Assembly (NCBI RefSeq): GCF_024713945.1
Contig: NC_134677.1
Coordinates: 8,950,001-9,014,000, forward strand
Origin: Dermatophagoides farinae
Lineage: Eukaryota > Arthropoda > Arachnida > Sarcoptiformes > Pyroglyphidae
Direction of reading: 5' to 3'
Length of the DNA stretch: 64,000 nt
Made by a program: the position numbers and the translations under genes. A model generated the notes under the pieces. The model worked only from the letters and a program-made list of their open reading frames with translations. It was not told where the DNA came from and searched no databases. Positions 25,985 through 39,800 of this stretch are shown one piece after another; position 1 is the first letter of the stretch; each line of letters starts with the position of its first letter.

Positions 25985-28900
25985 ATGGCCAATTTCAAAT
26001 ATATCGTGTGTTCATTATTTGAATTTTTATTAATACTAACCATTATAGTGAATTTTATTCGAGCTCAAGATATTGATCGTAAGTCGTATTCATAATGATC
26101 ATTTTTGATAAAAATTAATCCAAATTCTCGTTCCACATATGTAGGTGAAAATAGATGTTCATCCGAAGGTTTTTTTCGTGATCCAAATGATTGTGTAAAA
26201 TTTTATCGTTGTACTCGTGATGAAGGTGCAGATTTTTTTCGTGTTTACGAATTTGCTTGTGGTCCTGGAACAGTATTTGATCCAACTATAAGTGTTTGTA
26301 ATCATCCTGGTTCATCACCACCATGTGAGAATAATGGCCAACAACAACAACAACAACTGCCAGAATATAATGCTGCCAATCAACCACAACAACCTGAACA
26401 GTATTCATCACAACCACAACAACAAGTTCCATCCACCTCCTCTGATTCCTATCCTAATCAACAAACATCACCGAATAATTATTATGAACAACCTAGTATT
26501 ATTGCGGCTCCATATCCACAATCTCAACCGTCCGAACAACAACAATCGCCAAATAATGCAGGCTATCCTTCATCACAACAACCCGGATCTACATATAATC
26601 AACAGCCAAATAATTATAATCCAGATGAATGGTCATCTGCTTACGGTCAGCCATATTCATCCGACCAATCGCCAACAAATCAATACCCTGATCATCGTGA
26701 TTACCTACCTGAACAATTTGGTGATCCACCAAGTCAACAAGAACAACAACAACCAGAATCACCAGCACCACAACAACAACAACCAGAATCACCAGCACCA
26801 CAACAACAACAACCGGAATCACCAGCACCACAACAACAACAACAGCACCACAACAACAACAACCGGAATCACCAGCACCACAACAACAACAACCGGAATC
26901 ACCAGCGCCACAACAACAACAACCAGAATCACCAGTACCACAACAACAACTACCAGATCAGCCCGAAGACGATGTTGAACAACAATTAACAAATATGGAT
27001 GAAGATGAAATTACACCCGAAGATGAGGATTGTAATTGTAAACCAGTATCATCTGTGTTCCAATGTAAACAAGAAGGTCGATTTGCTGATCGAAAGAATT
27101 GTAAAAATTTCTATAGATGTACCAATGATGGTGGTGGATTCATTGCCGATCAATTTGAATGTGATATGGGTAGTGCATTCGATGAAGATACGGGAAAATG
27201 TGTTCCAGAATCGCAATCAAAATGCAAATCAGGTTTGTTGAATGTATAATTATATTTTAAAGTATTACTTTTAATAAAAATGAATAATTAGATGCGGGTA
27301 AACCATTACCAAATGGCACAAAATCAAAATCAAAAACATCACCACAAAAAGAAAGCATTTCGGAAGGTGTGTACGATTGAAATGATTATTTGAGTTTTGA
27401 TTTTTTTTGATTGAAAATTGCAGAACCAGAACCAGTAGAAAAATCATCTGATGATCAAACAACTACTGCAGCAACATCTGATGAAACGGAAGCCACTACT
27501 ACTCCAGCCAGTGTCGATGATGATACTAAACCGACGGAACCAAGTGAAGATTCCAGTGAATCAACTGAATCAAGTACAGATTCAACTGAATCAATGGATA
27601 AAACTGAACCTACAACCGAGTCATCAACAAGTGAACAAACAGATGCTACAACTGAATCAAGTGAAAAAACTGAATCTACAGAAGAGCCATCAACCAAACC
27701 GACTACTGAATCGGCTGATAAAACTGAATCAACAACCCCGTCTGCTGATAAAAGTGACGAAACAACAACTCAACCATCTACCGATAAAACAGAGGCAACA
27801 ACCGAACCAAGTGATAAAACTGAATCAACTGAAGAATCCACTGAAAAGACTGAATCGACAACCAAACCCAGTGAAATGAATACGGAAACGACGGAACCAT
27901 CAAGTGATGAAACTGAAGCCACAACCGAACCTTCGAGCGATAAAACCGAATCAACTGAATCTAATGAAACGGAAAGTACGACTACTCCATCTTCAGATGA
28001 TAAATCAACCGAATCTACAACCATGGAACCAGATGCTGAACAGCAATCTACTCCAGAATCAACAGAAAAAACATCAGATTTGATGGAATCACCTGATGAA
28101 CAAAAATCTGAGCAAGCACCGGATGAGGAGGAAGAAAAACCAGAAGATCAAACGGAACAAGCACCAGAATCTGAAGAATCTCCACAAGAACCGCAGCAAC
28201 CAGAACAAGAAGCTGCTCAGGAACAACAACCAGAAGAAATGCCCGAATCTGAGGACTCCCCTATCGAACAAGAATCACAAGATGTTCCAGCTGATGAACA
28301 AATAGAACCAAGAGCTCAATCACCAACCACAAAAACACCGGCCAATGACGATGATTTACAACAGCCTATCGAACAAGAATCGGAAACCAATTATCCAAAT
28401 GAACCACAATATCCACAAACAAGTAACGATCCATCATACATGGATCGTGTTCAACAACAACAACCAATCGAACAATCAATAACTGATGATAATTCTCTTG
28501 GTGGAAATATAAATCCACAATATAATCAACCTGTTCAACAACAACCACAACAGCCATTACCACAGGAAAATGAAAATTTCAATGAAAATGATCCATATAG
28601 TGGTGGTGAGGCAGCAAATCAATTCTATCCACAGCCACCATCATCTGATGGAATTCAGTGCACGAAAGATGGATTTTTCCGCCATCCAAATAATTGTGCG
28701 GCATTCTATCGTTGTCATGAAGGTACAAGATTCGATTTCCAATGTGGACCGGGAACTTATTTCGATGAACGTTATAGTGTTTGTAATTGGCCTAATCAAG
28801 CCTATCCACCTTGTCCAAGTGATGGTGGTCAAGGAGATGCACCACCCACTGATCAAGATCAATCACAACAATTAGGTCAATTTCCACCACAATCCGATCC

Positions 28901-30509
28901 GAATCAATATTCTTCAGATAGTCCTTTTCCATATCCACCACAAGAACCAACTCAACAACAAAAAGAAGAACAACCATCACAAAATGATTATCCAAATCAA
29001 GCCGAACCAATCGAACAACAGAAACAGGAAATACAAAATGATTATCCACCCCCAGAAAATTATGGTGGTCAACAACAACCTCAACAGCAACAGCAGCCTG
29101 AACAATTTCAGCCAATGATACAACCACCTACCAAAAATCCATATCCACAGGAACAACAACAGCAACAGCAGCCTGAACAATTTCAGCCTATGATTCAACC
29201 ACCTACCAAAAATCCATATCCACAGGAACAACAACAGCAACAGCAGCCTGAACAATTTCAGCCTATGATTCAACCACCTACCAAAAATCCATATCCACAG
29301 GAACAACAATCTCAACCTCAAGAACAGCCTGAACAATTTCAGCCAATGATACAACCACCTACCAAAAATCCATATCCACAGGAACAACAACAGCAACAGC
29401 AGCCTGAACAATTTCAGCCAATGATACAACCACCTACCAAAAATCCATATCCACAGGAACAACAACAGCAACAGCAGCCTGAACAATTTCAGCCTATGAT
29501 TCAACCACCTACCAAAAATCCATATCCACAGGAACAACAATTTCAACCTCAAGAACAGTCATTACCACCACCACCACCGCCACCACCACAGCAACCGATA
29601 AAAAGTCCCAGTCAGCCACAACAACCTTCTCCAGTCAAAAGTCCGGCTAAAAGTCCTTCGCAACCAGTAAAAAGCCCAAATCAATCTCAAGCACCTGCTC
29701 CTGTTAAAAGTCCAAAACCATCCCCTCTTAAATCTGCTCCGTTGAAAGCAACACCCAAAGCTCAAGCTAAATCGCCCACTAAATCCCAAAAAAGATCACC
29801 AGCTAAATCGCCTGCAAAACCACAAGGTAAAACGCCTCCAAAGTCTCAAGCTCCTAAAAAATCTCCCGTAAAATCTGCCCCTTTGAAACAAGCACGACCA
29901 CCAAAACCAAAGTCACCAGCTAAACAGCCGGCTAAACCGAAAAGCCCACCAAAATCTCCCGCCAAATCAGCGCCTATAAAACAATCTCCAAAACCAAAAT
30001 CACCAGCTAAAAGTCCCAAAAGTAGTCCATTGAAACAGAATCCGAAAAAGAATTCTCCATCTCCTAAGTCTCAACAATCTAGACCACCACAAAAGCCAAA
30101 ATCTCAAGCATCACCGCCAAAGGCAAAGCCTAAACCACAGCCAAAATCACCGATTTCCCCTGCCAAAAAAGCACGTTTACAAAATGAGAAACCAAAATCC
30201 GAACAACAAATATCTCAGCAACGTAAACGACAAGTATCACCTGCCCGAGTTTTACCATTAAAGCCATTTGCAAAGCCAAAACCAAATCAATTGCGAAGAC
30301 AGCCAAAACAAATATATAATCAACCAACAATGTTCCAATGTCCAACTGCCAATGGATTTTTCGCCGATCCAAGTGATTGTTCAATGTTTTATCGATGCGC
30401 CGATTATCGACGATTCCATTTTGCCTGTCCTCAAGGCCTATTTTATGATGCATCATTAGAAAGCTGTAATTGGCCCAATAAAATTCAACCACCGTGTCGT
30501 AATCGATAA
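25985..30509 (+). CDS. Secreted peritrophin-type protein: four CBM14 chitin-binding domains, mucin-like and repeat regions
   Basis: This is probably a structural component of the peritrophic matrix or cuticle that binds chitin. Exons are 25985-26078 (signal peptide MANFKYIVCSLFEFLLILTI), 26145-27232, 27292-27366 and 27424-30509, with GT-AG ends. In order it has CBM14-1 (CSSEGFFRDPNDCVKFYRC), a Q/P region with 10-residue QPESPAPQQQ repeats, CBM14-2 (CKQEGRFADRKNCKNFYRC), a Thr/Glu/Ser-rich acidic mucin-like segment, CBM14-3 (CTKDGFFRHPNNCAAFYRC), and six copies of PEQFQPMIQPPTKNPYPQE. A Lys-rich KSP/AKSP segment and CBM14-4 (CPTANGFFADPSDCSMFYRC) close the protein. All four domains keep six cysteines. 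The reading frame is broken in the QPESPAPQQQ array near 26840: one unit is 10 bp short, so the frame that enters ends at 26989 while all downstream exons splice correctly in the shifted frame. An assembly error or a null allele is possible. With the frame intact the protein would be about 1,450 residues. Confidence 0.88.
26750..26956 (+). repeat. 30-bp tandem repeat encoding QPESPAPQQQ
   Basis: About seven units of 30 bp (CAACCAGAATCACCAGCACC plus CACAACAACA) lie inside exon 2 of the chitin-binding protein. Units differ only by CCA/CCG, GCA/GTA and GCA/GCG changes, which points to recent expansion. The unit at about 26838-26850 lacks the 10 bp CGGAATCACC, so the array changes frame there. 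Confidence 0.85.
29097..29540 (+). repeat. Six-copy 75-81-bp tandem repeat with higher-order structure
   Basis: Six copies encode PEQFQPMIQPPTKNPYPQE, separated by Gln runs or by an (S/F)QPQEQ spacer after copies 3 and 6. Silent differences define two versions: A (GCCAATGATACAA) and B (GCCTATGATTCAA). Their order is A-B-B-spacer-A-A-B-spacer. The array is therefore best read as a duplicated triplet. Confidence 0.85.
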
Positions 30510-30578
30510 TCGACAATAATAATAAGATTTACCGAAACCAACAACTATTCAGATAGCAGATAATTTATTACATGAGAA

Positions 30579-30584
30579 AATAAA
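30579..30584 (+). terminator. Poly(A) signal of the chitin-binding protein gene
   Basis: AATAAA lies 70 nt after the stop codon at 30509, inside the 310-bp convergent gap shared with the multi-CUB gene. Confidence 0.55.
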
Positions 30585-30704
30585 AATGATTTAACAACTA
30601 AAATTTTCAAATTCAGAAATCGTTCAATAATTTACACTTTTTTTGAAAACGAAAAAAATAAAAATAAAGTCCATTTTTTCAAAAAAGATGATAGGATCCA
30701 ATAA

Positions 30705-30710
30705 TTTATT
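30705..30710 (-). terminator. Poly(A) signal of the multi-CUB gene
   Basis: AATAAA on the minus strand lies about 110 nt after the stop codon at 30820. Together with the opposing signal at 30579 it makes overlapping 3' UTRs possible. Confidence 0.45.
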
Positions 30711-30819
30711 TGAACAGACGGAATTGATAAAAAAATACAAGTTCCTAAAAATAAAATTTCTTATTAAGAAATAAAAACATGTAAATTTTGCATATTTGAA
30801 TAATTTACGATTATTATAT

Positions 30820-33800
30820 TTACAAAGTAACATCATCCATTGTAACAGATGGTTCCGTAGTGATCATAGAATTCGAAGAATTTTCAGTTGAATCTTCTGA
30901 ATTTGTTGACATCGTTGTTGTGAATATGACCATATTCTCTGGTATACTAGTGATGGTCGTTGTTATCATCGATGACATAGTCATGTTATCGTCATTGTCT
31001 AAACTGCTCATCGTTGTCAACATGTTTATCTTTGGCTCTTCTGCTGCTCCTTTTTGATTGATTTTCATTTTCATCTGCTCTTGTTCAGCCATCAACATCA
31101 TTTTGATAAATTCTTTACGATCCATTGTTTTGAGCATATGCGCTTTCGATACATAATTCGGTGGATAATGCGGACGCATTGATGATGGCGAAGAACCACC
31201 AGATGATGGTGATGATGAATACGGATCACCTTTAACCAGCTTTATTTGTGGTGGCCTAAATCCTTTCTGTCCAGGACTGATTAAATTTGTTTTCATTTTT
31301 TCCGATACACATAATTCCTTTAATAAAGAATGAATTTAACAAAAAAAAAAAAAAATTGATTAGATTTTCTTCAAAGATTTGATTGAAAATACATACCTGT
31401 TTATATTCAATATCAAATCCTCGTCCATTACCAAATGCATCGGATGTGAATTTGATCTGAGCAACTTTATGTCCATTATGCATTTCGAATGGTATCGTAT
31501 CTGTTTCACAGTGGAATATATTTCATCATTAATATCAAAGAATATATTTTCTTTTTCTCAGAAAACACTTACATTCATTTTGTTCATCCATTTTATTGCC
31601 ACATAATTTTTGTGTATCCACTTGTAACCAATCTTTTTCACATTTAACCGTTCCTCCATGGCTATCCGACGATGATAATTCAATATCCAAATCTCGAATT
31701 CTAAGTTTCACATTACAATATTCATGACCAATAGCTTGGATTCTATACACACATTTTGTATAGTCACCATATGGGGCTGGATAATTAGGACTTTTAATAT
31801 GGCCACGATAATTTCGTACGGATATATCACAAACAGTGGGCATAGTCAATGTTGGTTCTATGATATATGGTATATGGTAGTGGTGGACAAAACATAAAAT
31901 AAACAACAATCATTAATTCAATGAACCATGTGTGAAATAAAATCAAACTCACTTTGTGTTGGAGTAGGTTTGTCACAATCAGTATCAATCTGTTTAACAT
32001 CCAATCGAAAATCACCGCGAGTATTTAATGATTTACTCGATATAAAATGTATAACTTTCTCATATTCATTCGGCATAAAATGATAACGGCCTATTTGAAA
32101 TTGAAAAGTTCAAATTAGATTTTTTTTTTTTTTGATAAGATCATCATAAGATTTTTTTTATCATACGTTCATGACCAACAGGGAATGCTCCACATATTCT
32201 ACTAGAATCAATTTCCAAATATTCTCGTTCACATTTCATTGCTTCATTCAATTGAAACATTTGAAATTTTAAATCGATTGCGCATACATTATCGTTAGCT
32301 TTACGGATCGTATAACGGCAACGAGTGATGGTAGAATCATCACGTGGACTTTCAATCTGAAAATTCATTTCATTTTCAATCAGATCACAATATGGATCAT
32401 ATGATGTTTCGGATGATGAATATGGCTTTTGTTGCTGTTGTTCTGGTCTATTTGTATCAGCATCCATCGGATGATTATGTTGTTGTTCAATCATTGGTAT
32501 TCGAAACTGTTTCATCTCATATGTTTGCATTTTGTATTCATTTGGTTTATTATTATTGTTGTTGTTGTCATTATAATGATGATGATGATGATTATCGTAT
32601 AATTGTTGTTCATCGATTTGTTGTACAATATCGCTGACTTGTTTAAATCGACTTTTTATTGATTGTTGTTGTCCTTTTATCGGAAAATGATTATCTGAAT
32701 TTTCATTTTGTCTTTGCATTGGCCGTGATGATGGATGATGATGACCATGATCAACATTAGTAGCACATTCAACTTGTCGTACTTTAATTTCAAATGTATC
32801 ATCATCGATTGGACCAATATCCATTAGATTGACAAATAGATAAAGTTCTGGTCGTTGAAACCAGAATCTTTTTGTAGTTGTTTCATGAATATGTCCACAG
32901 ATTTTTTCACCATCAACCGATAGATATTGATGACCACAGCTACTATCATTGAGATTATATTTCATAAACATTATGTCCAATTGACAAACGTTTGTTTTTG
33001 CTTTTCGTATATGTAGATGACATATGGCACCACCACCATTCATTCTTGTCATTTGTAGATCTGTACTTTTTAATTCGAAAAAGATTTTATCCACAAACGT
33101 TTGTTCACATAGTTTCTGTGTATTAGGTGGATCATATTTTTGTTGTTGTTGTTGTTGTGGTTGTTGTGTCATTGGTGCCGTTGTCACCGTTATATAATCA
33201 TGTCCATCATCTAAATGACGTTGTTGTGATGGGCTAGATGTTGTCGTCATCATCATCATTGACAATGGCTGTATTTTTGGTTTATCTTCATTAATCACTG
33301 TTATATTTCGACTATAATATCGTATTGGAATTTTACGTTGCTGTTCTTCACGTTGCTGTGTTGGAAATGTTGTTGGATTTGGTTTATTTGAATCTTCATA
33401 TATAACATGTGGTTCAACTTCCATTGTAGCTTTGTTTCTGGTATCGAATTCAGAGATTATTTCATCATCATCATAATCGAATGGATTTTTAGTCATTATC
33501 GGTTTTCGATTTGGTGATTTTAATTTTTTCGGATTAGTTTTCGAACCAGAATAATCAGTTATGGATTTCTGCTCATCGGTTGTTGTTTTTGAATGCTTTT
33601 GATGTGGCATAGCTGGCCTGCCGGGAATGCAATCCACTTGTTCTAATGCCAAATGAAATCCATTGGCCGTTTGTTGTTGATTCGTATGGAAATGTAATAA
33701 AAGTTTTTCCTGTAAAAATGGTATCTCTTCTGAATGCGAAAAAAATGAAATATTTAAATGAAAATCTTTTTGATTAATGATGAAAATAAACTTACTAGAT

Positions 33801-36800
33801 GTATATCGATCCAAAATACCACAAAAACGTGTACTGAAAATATCCAGATAATCACCACGACAATTACCATCTTCGCCAACTACATTGAAATATGTGAATG
33901 TAACTTTTAATCGGCAAACATTGGCACTATTTTTCCGTATCAGATATGAACAATCTAAACCATCAAAATAACGATATGGATAACCAGGTGATTTGATTTC
34001 AAACATTTTATCATCAAATGTTTGATCACAATAAATGGCTTCATTGTGGACAATCATCGGTGTTGGTATTGGATGCAATGTTTGCGGATTTTCTACAGCA
34101 ATAGATTTGGTTGCCGGTTGAATATGAGGTATCTGATTCGATATTGATGGCGATGGTGTTTGTGTATCTAAACACGGCAATTGTATATAACTTGCTCGAA
34201 ATCCTTTGAATGATGGTTTGACCATAGCTCCACGACTGCTGGTCACCATACGTATGGTTAAATCATCTTTTCGCTTATTCATCAAAATCATTGAAACATC
34301 TTTCAATTGATGGCCACAATAACGTATACCATTGATTTCTAAATAATCCTGATTACATTCAGGTGAATAATCAAAATCAAATTCAACAAAACGTAATTGA
34401 ACCATACAATTATCTGGTAATGGTGTTATACGATATGTACAATTAACATTTGGTGGATAAAAATTTGGATAATCATATGATTGAATATTGCCAGTCACTT
34501 CAGTCACACAAATCTCACAAATCGATGGTAATGATGGTAAAAATATAAACTTATTATTATTATTATCAGCTGATGAACTTGAAATCGGTAATTGTTGTCG
34601 ATTTTGTTTTACATCATAATTTTTTGGTTCCAAAATCAATGTATCACAATCAATTTGACGTGCTTGTATCATAAATCCTTTACGTGGCCGAAATAAAACA
34701 CTACGAAAATAAATTCGTTTTTCCGGTTCATAAAATGGTATCTGAATTATTGATTCGGGTCGATTCGTATTACAATATTTAACATTATCAATAAGTAAAT
34801 AATCTTCTGTACATTTTGTCGATGGTTCAATATCGAAATCGGTAAAATATAATTCCAGTTTACAAAAACGACTATGGCGCCGTTGTATGGTGTAAACACA
34901 GCTGAGGCTAGGCAAATAATATTGTGGATAATTGGGACTTTCAAATTCAAAATATGTCGAACCAAATGTTTGTTGACATATTTGGTTAGCATGATAGATT
35001 TGGTATGGTGAAAATGGATCATCTTTCATTATTAATGATGATGACGATGATGGTGGTTTTATTATACGTTTAGCACCATGATCATTGTGGCCGGTTTGTG
35101 GACATTCATTTTGACGAATTTTAAGAAAAAATCCACGACCACTAATCAATGGATCAGCAAAAAAGCTTATCGTAAATTCATTATCATAAAATGGAAATAG
35201 CCGCACACTATCTTTCGCTATCGATCCACATTGTTTAATACCGTTGAAGCTTACATAATCCTTATTACAATCAGTACTTGATTGTAGATCAAATTCGATG
35301 AAATGAACTTCAAGAAAACAGACATTCACACCGGGTGCTTTAAATTTCACTATGCGATAATCACAATATGAATTTGATGGATATGGTGATGGATATAGTG
35401 GACTTTGTATATCGAATGATGAACTCATTAATATTCGGCTACAATGATTCTGTTGTTGTTGTGGTTTTTGTTGCTTAACCGGTAATTTATTCGGTTGATT
35501 CAATAATGATGAACATTCTATTTGACGAACATATAGTCTAAACCCTTTATCAAATGATGTACGAAAAGAATCTGAATGAAAATGAATAAAAAATGTTTCA
35601 TTCCTACGAAATGAATAGATTCGTGATTGTGTTTCGGTCATTTTTCCACAAAATTGTTCCTTATTATCAAAATCAAGAAAATCCGATTTAAGACAATTTT
35701 TCTCAAAATCATATGGTTGTAATTCGAATGAATCAAAATTGATTTCAATTTTACAAACATCCAAGCTATACGGTACGATCATGAAAAGACAATCTAGATC
35801 TGGTGGATAATTATCAGGAAAGTTGGGACTATCAATAAAAAATTCTTTTTGTCGAAATGTTTTTGAACAAAGAAGACTACTGCTACTGCTGCTTGGATTT
35901 TGCAAATATTTCCACTCGGGAATTGTTGGATCAAATTCCGATGTTTGATGAACGAAATTTTCTTGCTGCTGTAATAATTGTGTATCATTTGTTGGTTGTA
36001 TATAATGTTGTTGTTGTTCGAATTTATATTGTTCTAAACTTTGTAGACCTTCATTCGGTTCTTCATGATGATGATGATGATGATGATGATCATAATGTTC
36101 ACGAATAATACGATCACCTTGACATTCAAGCTGTTCGGTATGTATCCGATAACCTTTACGTTCATTCGTTGAATCTGTATGAAAATTTATAATCATTTCT
36201 GGTTTATCAAACACATAGATACGACTTGTTTCTTGATTTAGTGTTCCACACAGACGTACGGCACTGCCAATCTCCATATAATCATATTGACAATCTTGGC
36301 TGGCTTCTAGATCGAACATTTTGAAATGCATTTCTAGATAGCAAACTTTATCTGAATATTTTTTAATTGTAAAATGGCAATCTAGATATTTTTTAAAAAA
36401 TAGAAAACAACAAATTCAAATTTTTATCAAATGAAAAAAACAAAAATATTTCCCATACTTTGATTATCCTTATAATGTCCATCAATTGTATCGCTAATAA
36501 GATCAAATTTTTTATCTCGATATATTTTTACACATGGTTCCGTATGAATACTGTTTTCATCATGCATCATTTTCGACAATGATTCTGCTGGATTCATCAT
36601 GACAACATTATCTTCCATTTGTTTGGTACATGGTATTTGTGTATAATTCAATAAGAACCCTTGTCCATTTTCTGTGCTGTCACTTTTGAATAGAAATCTT
36701 ATATAACCATCTGGATTGAATGGAATTATTTTCCGTTCATTTCGTAATGAATGGCCACAATAACGTTCATTTTGAATTTCGAAAAAATCACCACTACAAT

Positions 36801-39800
36801 CACGAGTATTTTGTAGATCAAAATCAATAAAATTCATTTCAATACTACAATAATGGCCATGTGGATTCCGTTCAATAGTATAGGCACAAAGTAAATCGTT
36901 TGGATATGGGTCCGGATATTTCAATGTACCCAGCTTTCCTTCACGTTCATGCCATAAAATACTGCATTTTTGTTGTCGACCTTGATTACCACCACGAATA
37001 TTACCCGATGCTGGTGCAGGTGTTTCAATTGGCATAAATGCATTTCGACAATCATTTATCTGTCGTATTTTGATATGAAAACCAGGCCCATTCACTTGGC
37101 TGTCAGTTTGAAATGAGATCGATTTGACAGCCGTATCAAAATGGAAAATATTTCTTGAACCATTCGGTAGACGGCCACAGAAATTTTCACCATCAATTTC
37201 AAAAAAATCATATGCACATCCTTCAGATTCTTCAATATCAAAATGAATAAATTTCAATTCTAAGCCGCATACATTTTCCGATTTCCTGATAACATAATGT
37301 ACACAATCAAGATTATTACTATAATTTTTTGGATAATTAGCACTTTTAATCTCAAATTCCATTTCAGTATGTCGTTTTTCACAATAACTTGAACTCGGTA
37401 AACTTGATGCCAACATTTCCACTGGATCCACTATTGAATGATCATTATTGTTATTATTGGTATTAGAATTCTCGTATTTCGATTTCTCCAATTTTTTTGC
37501 CGTCAATTTATCACAGGTATCAAATAACGGTTTATATTTAATGTTGAAACCGCTCGAATGTACAACTCTATCAAGCACAAGTCTGTTGTTTGTGTAGATA
37601 TTTGAAAATTAAAACTAATTATTATAATAACAGAATGATAAGAATATTATACTTACCTAAAAACAAAATCTTTTTCATAATTCGGATCAATATCAACCAC
37701 ATCCATACGATTATTCCAATCACGGTGGCAATAACGTTTCCGGTTATTAAATTCAAGATAATTATCTACGCAGCTATTACGATTGGCTGATAATTGTGCA
37801 AATTCTTTTTCCACTGCTTGTCTTTGTTCAGCATCTTTATGTTTCTGTTCACTACGCATATCGGTCACATCAAAATCATTGAAATGTAATTCAACACTGC
37901 ATACAGTTGGATTAAGCGGTGTAATGCGATAAACACAATTAACACTTTGAGATGGATCGCCAAAACTGGTTAAATTTCCTTCATTTGACACAAGCCAAAA
38001 TTCACATTTATTTGTCGATGAAGTTGTTGCTGTTTTTGTATTCGGGACATCAGCTACAACATTACCTACTAATCCGGAATCATTGATCAATTATTCTTAT
38101 ATCATCACTTTTATTCACTGATTTAAAATTATTTTTATTTCATTTGTTGATCCGAAAATATAATTAAACATCTTGTGGCCACAAGATAATTAGAAAATTG
38201 ATTAAATTTCTTTCTCTCTGTTTTTTTGTTGTGAAAATTATCGATACAATCGGATTTTCCTCTCTCACTCTCATTCTCTCGCTAATGATTCAAACATAAC
38301 AAGCTTGATTTATTGTTTAGTATAACTAGAAAATTGTCAATTCCAAACATGAAGAAAAAAAAATTTAATGTTAAATGAATATCTTTCAATTCACCAATTA
38401 ACAATCATTTCAATCTTTCATCAAAAAAAAAAAAAAAATTTAAATATTCAACACACATATTACCATTGACCGACTTTATTATTATAAGAAGATGGAACAG
38501 AAAAAAAATTACGGAATTCAAAGAAAATATCCTTCAAAGTTGTTATCATATATATTGTGGTCAAATGACAATAACAATGACAACAACAACAACAAAAGTA
38601 AAAGTAAAAGTCCAACCAAATAACCTCGACAATGAAAATTACTAAATGCAAAAAAAAGTGGCTGATTTTCAGTATATAATACTGTAATCAAAGTCCAAGT
38701 TAAACTATTCAAACTAATTAGCATGATGATATCAAGTAATCAAGTAACTTTAAGATTCAGATGACTGCTATAAAATGTCTATATATATTATAAAAGTGTG
38801 TGGTTAATACTTGCATGCATGCATGCATCTTGTAATCTTCAAAATGTCTTTTCTATTTTCTTTTTTTTTTTGCTGTTACTTGTTAATTTTTTAACATTTT
38901 TTTTTGTTTCTATTCCATCTAATACATCCCTGGATCTGTATAATTCATTCATTTATATTCAGGTGTAATTAGTTAATTACGTAACAAAATAAAATGAAAT
39001 CTATTTGGACACATACAGAGAGCGAGAGATAGCCGATATGGTATATTGTCAAAGCATCCATCCATATGTTCGTGTTTGTTAATGGATAAACAAAAAAAAA
39101 AAAAAGATGTGTCAAATGGTCAGTCCTTTTTTTTCTAATGACAATTAATGGAAACTTTTATACATTTGGATAATTAAATTCGTTTGTTTTGATTTTCATT
39201 TCATTCATTTTATATTGTACACATGTATGCATTGTAGAAAAGCAGAAAACACACACACACACACACATCAATTCATCAAAATGTTTTGAATGAAAACAAA
39301 AAACAATGGTCTGTGGCTATAACATGATTATCGCATTAATTTTTTTTTTTTTTTGGCCAAAAAACAAAAATTGTCTCTAATTTGAGTTTTGTTGAATTAG
39401 AAAAAAAATCAAATCAAATCTATAATGATTCTGATCAACATTTCTTACATAATACTTGGTGACAAATTTTTTTTTTTTACTTTTTGACAAATTATTTTAT
39501 TACTGAAACAAATTGTATGGTTCGTGCGTGTCCATACGGTATTTATTTTTTATATTCATTCATTATTTCATTTTTTTTCACATACAAAACACGTGCACAC
39601 ACATACACATACACTATTTTGACATTGACATTTGATTGGTGTGATGAATGAATGATGATGATGATGATGATGATGACATAAATCTTTCATATATATAGAA
39701 AAATGAATTTCTTAATGAATTAAATTAAAGAAAAAAAAGTAAAATATTTCTACAACTTTTATGTAATCATCATAGTCATAATGAATATTATTACCTATTG

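Noticed and set aside
29097-29540. Regularly spaced repeats resembling a CRISPR array
   Set aside because: They are in-frame tandem repeats inside a eukaryotic coding exon, and the spacers are also repeats (Gln codons).
28977-29552. 191-codon minus-strand open frame with regular Trp/Leu repeats
   Set aside because: It is the antisense shadow of the six-copy repeat in the chitin-binding protein exon.
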